A stretch of DNA of 18,943 nt. It comes from an uncultured bacterium. Lineage in GTDB: Bacteria; Eisenbacteria; RBG-16-71-46; CAIMUX01. The stretch covers positions 1 to 18,943 of the forward strand of contig CAMPIC010000003.1 of assembly GCA_946886185.1 (NCBI GenBank), in the 5' to 3' direction. The position numbers were made by a program, and so were the translations under genes. The notes beneath the pieces are model-generated. The model was given only the letters and a program-made list of their open reading frames with translations. It did not search any database and was not told the DNA's origin. Positions 17,059-18,943 of the stretch are shown piece after piece. Numbering within the stretch: the first letter of the stretch is position 1; the number at the start of each line of letters is the position of its first letter.

Positions 17059-17768
17059 CGCAGCAGCTGAAGCTTGCGCGTTGCAGTCCAATCGCCAGAC
17101 TCCATCGTGTAGAGGTAGACGCCGGAGGGGAGATCTCGCCCCTGCTCATCGCGCCCGTCCCAGGTGATGCGGTGCAATCCCGAGGAGAGAGGCGGAGTTT
17201 GAATCGTCCGGAGCAGCCGGCCGTGGACGTCGTAGAGCTTGAGGCACGCTGCTCCACCCGCGGGGCCGAGGTCGAACACGATATGGGTCAAGGACACGAC
17301 CGGATTGGGGCTGTTGCCCAGCAGCGACGGAGTGTCAGTCAAAGGGTCGTGGGGATCGAGGCCGGAGGGGTCGAGGCAGCATTCGTCGATCGCGAACGAT
17401 CGCTGCAGTTCCTCCACCTCGAGTCCCGCTTCCAGAGGAATGGTGCGCGTGACCTCCTGACCGGAAGCGGCGCGAGTCACGATCTCGATGAAACCGATCG
17501 AACCGATCGCGACGTCCTGAATGGAGAACTGCACCTCGATCTCGCGCACCGCCCCTTCGCGGACCCCTGCGCTCTGGATTTCGATCCAGCCGGCCGAAGC
17601 GCTCGCGCGAACCTCCAGAGGACCGGTCAATCGGCCGGAACGATCGTCGATCTGGAGCTGGATGCGGTTGGAGGCGGAGCTGGGCTCGACGCGATATGCG
17701 CTCGCATCCCGGGGGAGGAGTCCGGCCGCCATGAGGGTGACCGCGAAGGCGGTGGCCACTCGGCTCAC
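17055..17768 (-). CDS. Small secreted protein with FlgD-Ig-like C-terminal (T9SS-type sorting) domain
   Basis: This is a 237-residue exported protein. The signal peptide runs from the chosen start to DASA (MSRVATAFAVTLMAAGLL core). A beta-rich domain (about 25-135) of unknown type follows, then a DPSGLDPHDPLTD linker with two adjacent cysteines. The C-terminal domain of about 85 residues has NSPNPV, a hydrophobic VFDLG strand, LKLYDVHGRLLRTI and W-D-G-R-D-E-Q-G-R-D-L-P-S-G-V-Y-L-Y, ending RKLQLLR. That pattern is typical of FlgD-Ig-like/type IX-style C-terminal domains used for surface delivery. The start is uncertain. GTG 17768 gives a standard-length signal peptide but no Shine-Dalgarno. 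TTG 17813 has a weak GGGG eight bases upstream and a longer n-region. The frame continues to 17993, but that extension looks non-coding. It is coupled to the hydrolase gene by ATGA. Confidence 0.8.
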   Translation of the reverse strand: MSRVATAFAVTLMAAGLLPRDASAYRVEPSSASNRIQLQIDDRSGRLTGPLEVRASASAGWIEIQSAGVREGAVREIEVQFSIQDVAIGSIGFIEIVTRAASGQEVTRTIPLEAGLEVEELQRSFAIDECCLDPSGLDPHDPLTDTPSLLGNSPNPVVSLTHIVFDLGPAGGAACLKLYDVHGRLLRTIQTPPLSSGLHRITWDGRDEQGRDLPSGVYLYTMESGDWTATRKLQLLR

Positions 17769-17849
17769 AAAAGCAGGGCGGAAACCGGACCGGTTGTGGA
17801 ATTCAAGGTGCAAAGCAGATACCCCAGCGTGAAACAAACGCCGGGAGAC

Positions 17850-17877
17850 AGGATACCGCGCCCGGCATCCCGGGCGC
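17850..17877 (-). promoter_or_regulatory. Perfect 8-bp inverted repeat beside a TATCCT -10-like hexamer
   Basis: GCGCCCGG (17858-17865) and CCGGGCGC (17870-17877) are exact inverse complements around a four-base CATC loop. Two bases further along the minus strand lies TATCCT (complement of 17850-17855), the same hexamer seen before the ABC ATPase. The palindrome could be an operator over the promoter of the three-gene secreted operon, or a terminator stem for the upstream bcp transcript (no T-tract follows). The evidence cannot separate these. The rest of 17769-18030 shows no gene I would support. Confidence 0.35.
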
Positions 17878-18030
17878 CACTGAAATCCACGATTCCTCCC
17901 GAGCCGCTCGGAGAAGGCCGCCGCCGAGAACGGCCCTCCGCGCAGCGCATGGATGGCTGCGGCAACGAACAGGGCTGCAGTCTCGGGGAACAAAGACGAC
18001 TGAGCGCGGAGGGGGGATGCGCGCGACAGG

Positions 18031-18498
18031 TCACTCTTGCATCGCGAGCAGGGCTTGCTTGACCTGTTCCGCGTGCCCCTTGGCGCGCACGTTGGGCCAG
18101 TGGTGAGCGACCTTGCCGTCGGGATCGATCAAGACGGTGGAGCGGATCACGCCCTCGGTCTCGCGCCCATACATCTTCTTGGTGCCCCAGGCCCCGTACT
18201 TCTCCAAAACGTTGCGGGTGGGGTCACTGAGGAGTGTGACCTGCAGCGAGTACTTCTCGTGAAACTTCTTGAGCGCGGCCACGGGGTCGGGGCTGATCCC
18301 TACGATCTCCGCGTCCATATTGGTGAAATCCCGGATCGAATCGGTGAACTCACAGGCTTCCGTCGTGCATCCGGGTGTATCTGCCTTCGGATAGAAGTAG
18401 ACCACGATCCAGCGGCCCGCCGAATCGCGCAGCGCCCATTTCTCTCCGTCCTGATTCGTAAGCGTAAAGGCCGGGGCCTTCTTTCCCACCTCGATCAT
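18031..18498 (-). CDS. bcp: Thioredoxin-dependent thiol peroxidase, PrxQ/BCP family peroxiredoxin
   Basis: This 155-residue cytosolic peroxiredoxin reduces hydrogen peroxide and organic hydroperoxides with thioredoxin as electron donor. The active site P37-x-x-x-T41-x-x-C44 (YFYPKADTPGCTTEAC) gives C44 as the peroxidatic cysteine. C49, five residues on, is the resolving cysteine that defines the atypical two-cysteine PrxQ/BCP type. Other family motifs are GKKAPAFTL at the N-terminus, VGISPDP, the F-x-x-K-Y-x-L-x-x-x-L-L-S-D block, YGAWG, RSTVLIDPDG and the C-terminal HAEQV. Length is typical for the family. The ATG at 18498 has GGAGGA four bases upstream; the longer frame to 18780 is not family-like. 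It is followed on the same strand, after 262 bases, by the three-gene secreted operon and is probably transcribed separately. Confidence 0.96.
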   Translation of the reverse strand: MIEVGKKAPAFTLTNQDGEKWALRDSAGRWIVVYFYPKADTPGCTTEACEFTDSIRDFTNMDAEIVGISPDPVAALKKFHEKYSLQVTLLSDPTRNVLEKYGAWGTKKMYGRETEGVIRSTVLIDPDGKVAHHWPNVRAKGHAEQVKQALLAMQE

Positions 18499-18519
18499 CG
18501 TTCCTCCCCAGTGAGAGAG

Positions 18520-18551
18520 TCGCACCCGCAAGTGCGAACATCCTGTACAGG
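18520..18551. promoter_or_regulatory. Hairpin and CCTGTACAGG palindrome upstream of bcp
   Basis: TCGCAC (18520-18525) pairs with GTGCGA (18532-18537) around a six-base loop, 21 bases upstream of the bcp ATG, within its likely leader. Next to it CCTGTACAGG (18542-18551) is a perfect ten-base palindrome. Palindromes this close to a peroxidase gene are plausible operator sites. No known regulator consensus fits well; the CTGT and ACAG halves are too close for a classic LexA box. Confidence 0.4.
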
Positions 18552-18617
18552 TTTGGCCCCCGCAGTCGCGAACTCTAGCGTCTCCGGCCGAGTTCGTGAA
18601 GGGTCCGGAGCGCGTCT

Positions 18618-18654
18618 CCATCGATCGGCGGCGAACTTCGCGTCGATCGATTGG
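18618..18654. promoter_or_regulatory. Nested inverted repeat in the bcp / 18779-gene divergent region
   Basis: CCATCGATCG (18618-18627) is the inverse complement of CGATCGATTGG (18644-18654) apart from one bulged T. The spacer contains a second, inner palindrome GCGA-ACT-TCGC (18631-18641). The structure sits near the middle of the 280-base region between two divergent starts (18498 and 18779), where an operator is likely. The remainder of this region shows no open frame of convincing quality; a TTGACC at 18657-18662 lacks a good -10 partner. Confidence 0.35.
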
Positions 18655-18778
18655 CGTTGACCCTGCGAGCCTCGGGCGCGGACCATTGAACCTGGTCTCG
18701 CGACGTTTCGGCTCGCCTGAGTCCGGTAACGCGGGAGTTGGCGAGTCGCGAGTGCCGGCGCGGCGCCCGGGAGGTCTC

Positions 18779-18943
18779 ATGTTCCACGCGATACACGTTT
18801 ATCCCCGTCCCTGGAACGGGTTTCGGACCTCCGCCTTGGTCGTGAGCTTTCTGCTCGCCGGAATTCCGGCGGCGAACGCGGGGGGTTCCCCTGTCGGGGA
18901 TCGCCTGGGGGCGATTCCCGCAGAAGCATGGTCGGTGCTGCGC
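18779..18943 (+). CDS. N-terminal part of a secreted protein (3' end outside window)
   Basis: An ATG at 18779 preceded by GGGAGG (18769-18774), four bases upstream, opens a frame that runs 55 codons to the right edge without a stop. The start gives MFHAIHVYPRPWNGFRTS, then a hydrophobic core (ALVVSFLLAGIPAANA) that forms a good signal peptide, with cleavage likely after residue 34. About 21 residues of mature protein follow, too few for a family call. The gene is divergent from bcp and shares its upstream region. Coding status rests on the ribosome binding site, the signal peptide and the open frame. Confidence 0.65.
   Translation, partial: MFHAIHVYPRPWNGFRTSALVVSFLLAGIPAANAGGSPVGDRLGAIPAEAWSVLR

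Noticed and set aside
15793..17070. 425-codon plus-strand open frame opposite the alpha/beta-hydrolase
   Set aside because: Antisense shadow rich in Arg, Glu and Gly with no domain signature; the minus strand carries the hydrolase motifs and coupled starts.
17769..17993. 75-residue N-terminal extension of the FlgD-domain protein
   Set aside because: No ribosome binding site, unlike a secreted protein N-terminus, and it crosses the palindrome and -10-like hexamer.
1..18943. CRISPR arrays, tRNA/rRNA genes, insertion sequences or attachment sites
   Set aside because: No regularly spaced direct repeats, no cloverleaf-like segments, no transposase or integrase frames and no terminal inverted repeats were seen by eye.

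Overview
The window is GC-rich bacterial DNA, densely coded on both strands. It contains no rRNA, tRNA, mobile element or CRISPR array that I could see. A Wza-type polysaccharide export protein points to a Gram-negative (outer-membrane) cell. Two secreted proteins end in FlgD-Ig-like / type IX-style C-terminal sorting domains, and a third secreted protein ends in a short W-G-x-x-K-x-L-Y-R tail. This combination, with GH9 cellulase and many secreted proteins, suggests an uncultured FCB-group-like lineage such as Candidatus Eisenbacteria. That placement is inference from protein style, not a database result.

Layout from left to right. Positions 1-263 hold the C-terminal end of a Rieske-type ring-hydroxylating oxygenase alpha subunit on the plus strand. 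It converges on a secreted SdrD_B-domain protein (337-1053, minus), and a shared bidirectional terminator-like hairpin lies between them. A 500-base divergent intergenic region follows, with promoter-like motifs and two strong hairpins. A plus-strand operon then encodes a YyaL/SPATA20-type thioredoxin-domain protein (1554-3818), coupled by an ATGA overlap to a secreted GH9 glucanase with a C-terminal sorting domain (3815-6103). Only 3 bases after the GH9 stop, a convergent minus-strand ABC-2 exporter begins: permease 6107-6907 and ATPase 6912-7823. The ATPase start has no Shine-Dalgarno and looks leaderless.

Divergent from the exporter is a secreted M1 aminopeptidase (7999-10677). After it come a Wza-like export protein with four SLBB-like units (10812-12533) and a DUF5996 protein (12603-13541). 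The next minus-strand block reads, in transcription order: PrxQ/Bcp peroxiredoxin (18498-18031), a small secreted protein with a FlgD-like C-terminal domain (17768-17055), a 923-residue secreted alpha/beta-hydrolase (17058-14287) and a secreted protein of unknown function (14282-13650). The last three are packed by an ATGA overlap and a 4-base gap, so they are very likely one operon. At the right edge a plus-strand gene with a good ribosome binding site and signal peptide (18779 onward) runs off the window. Between it and bcp lies a 280-base divergent control region with several palindromes.

The genes as a whole concern the cell surface and exported proteins: polymer degradation (GH9, alpha/beta-hydrolase, aminopeptidase), export (ABC-2, Wza) and surface attachment through C-terminal domains. 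The two least-described arrangements are the three-gene secreted hydrolase operon and the coupling of a cytosolic YyaL-type protein to a secreted cellulase. I did not find a clear new defence or mobile system.
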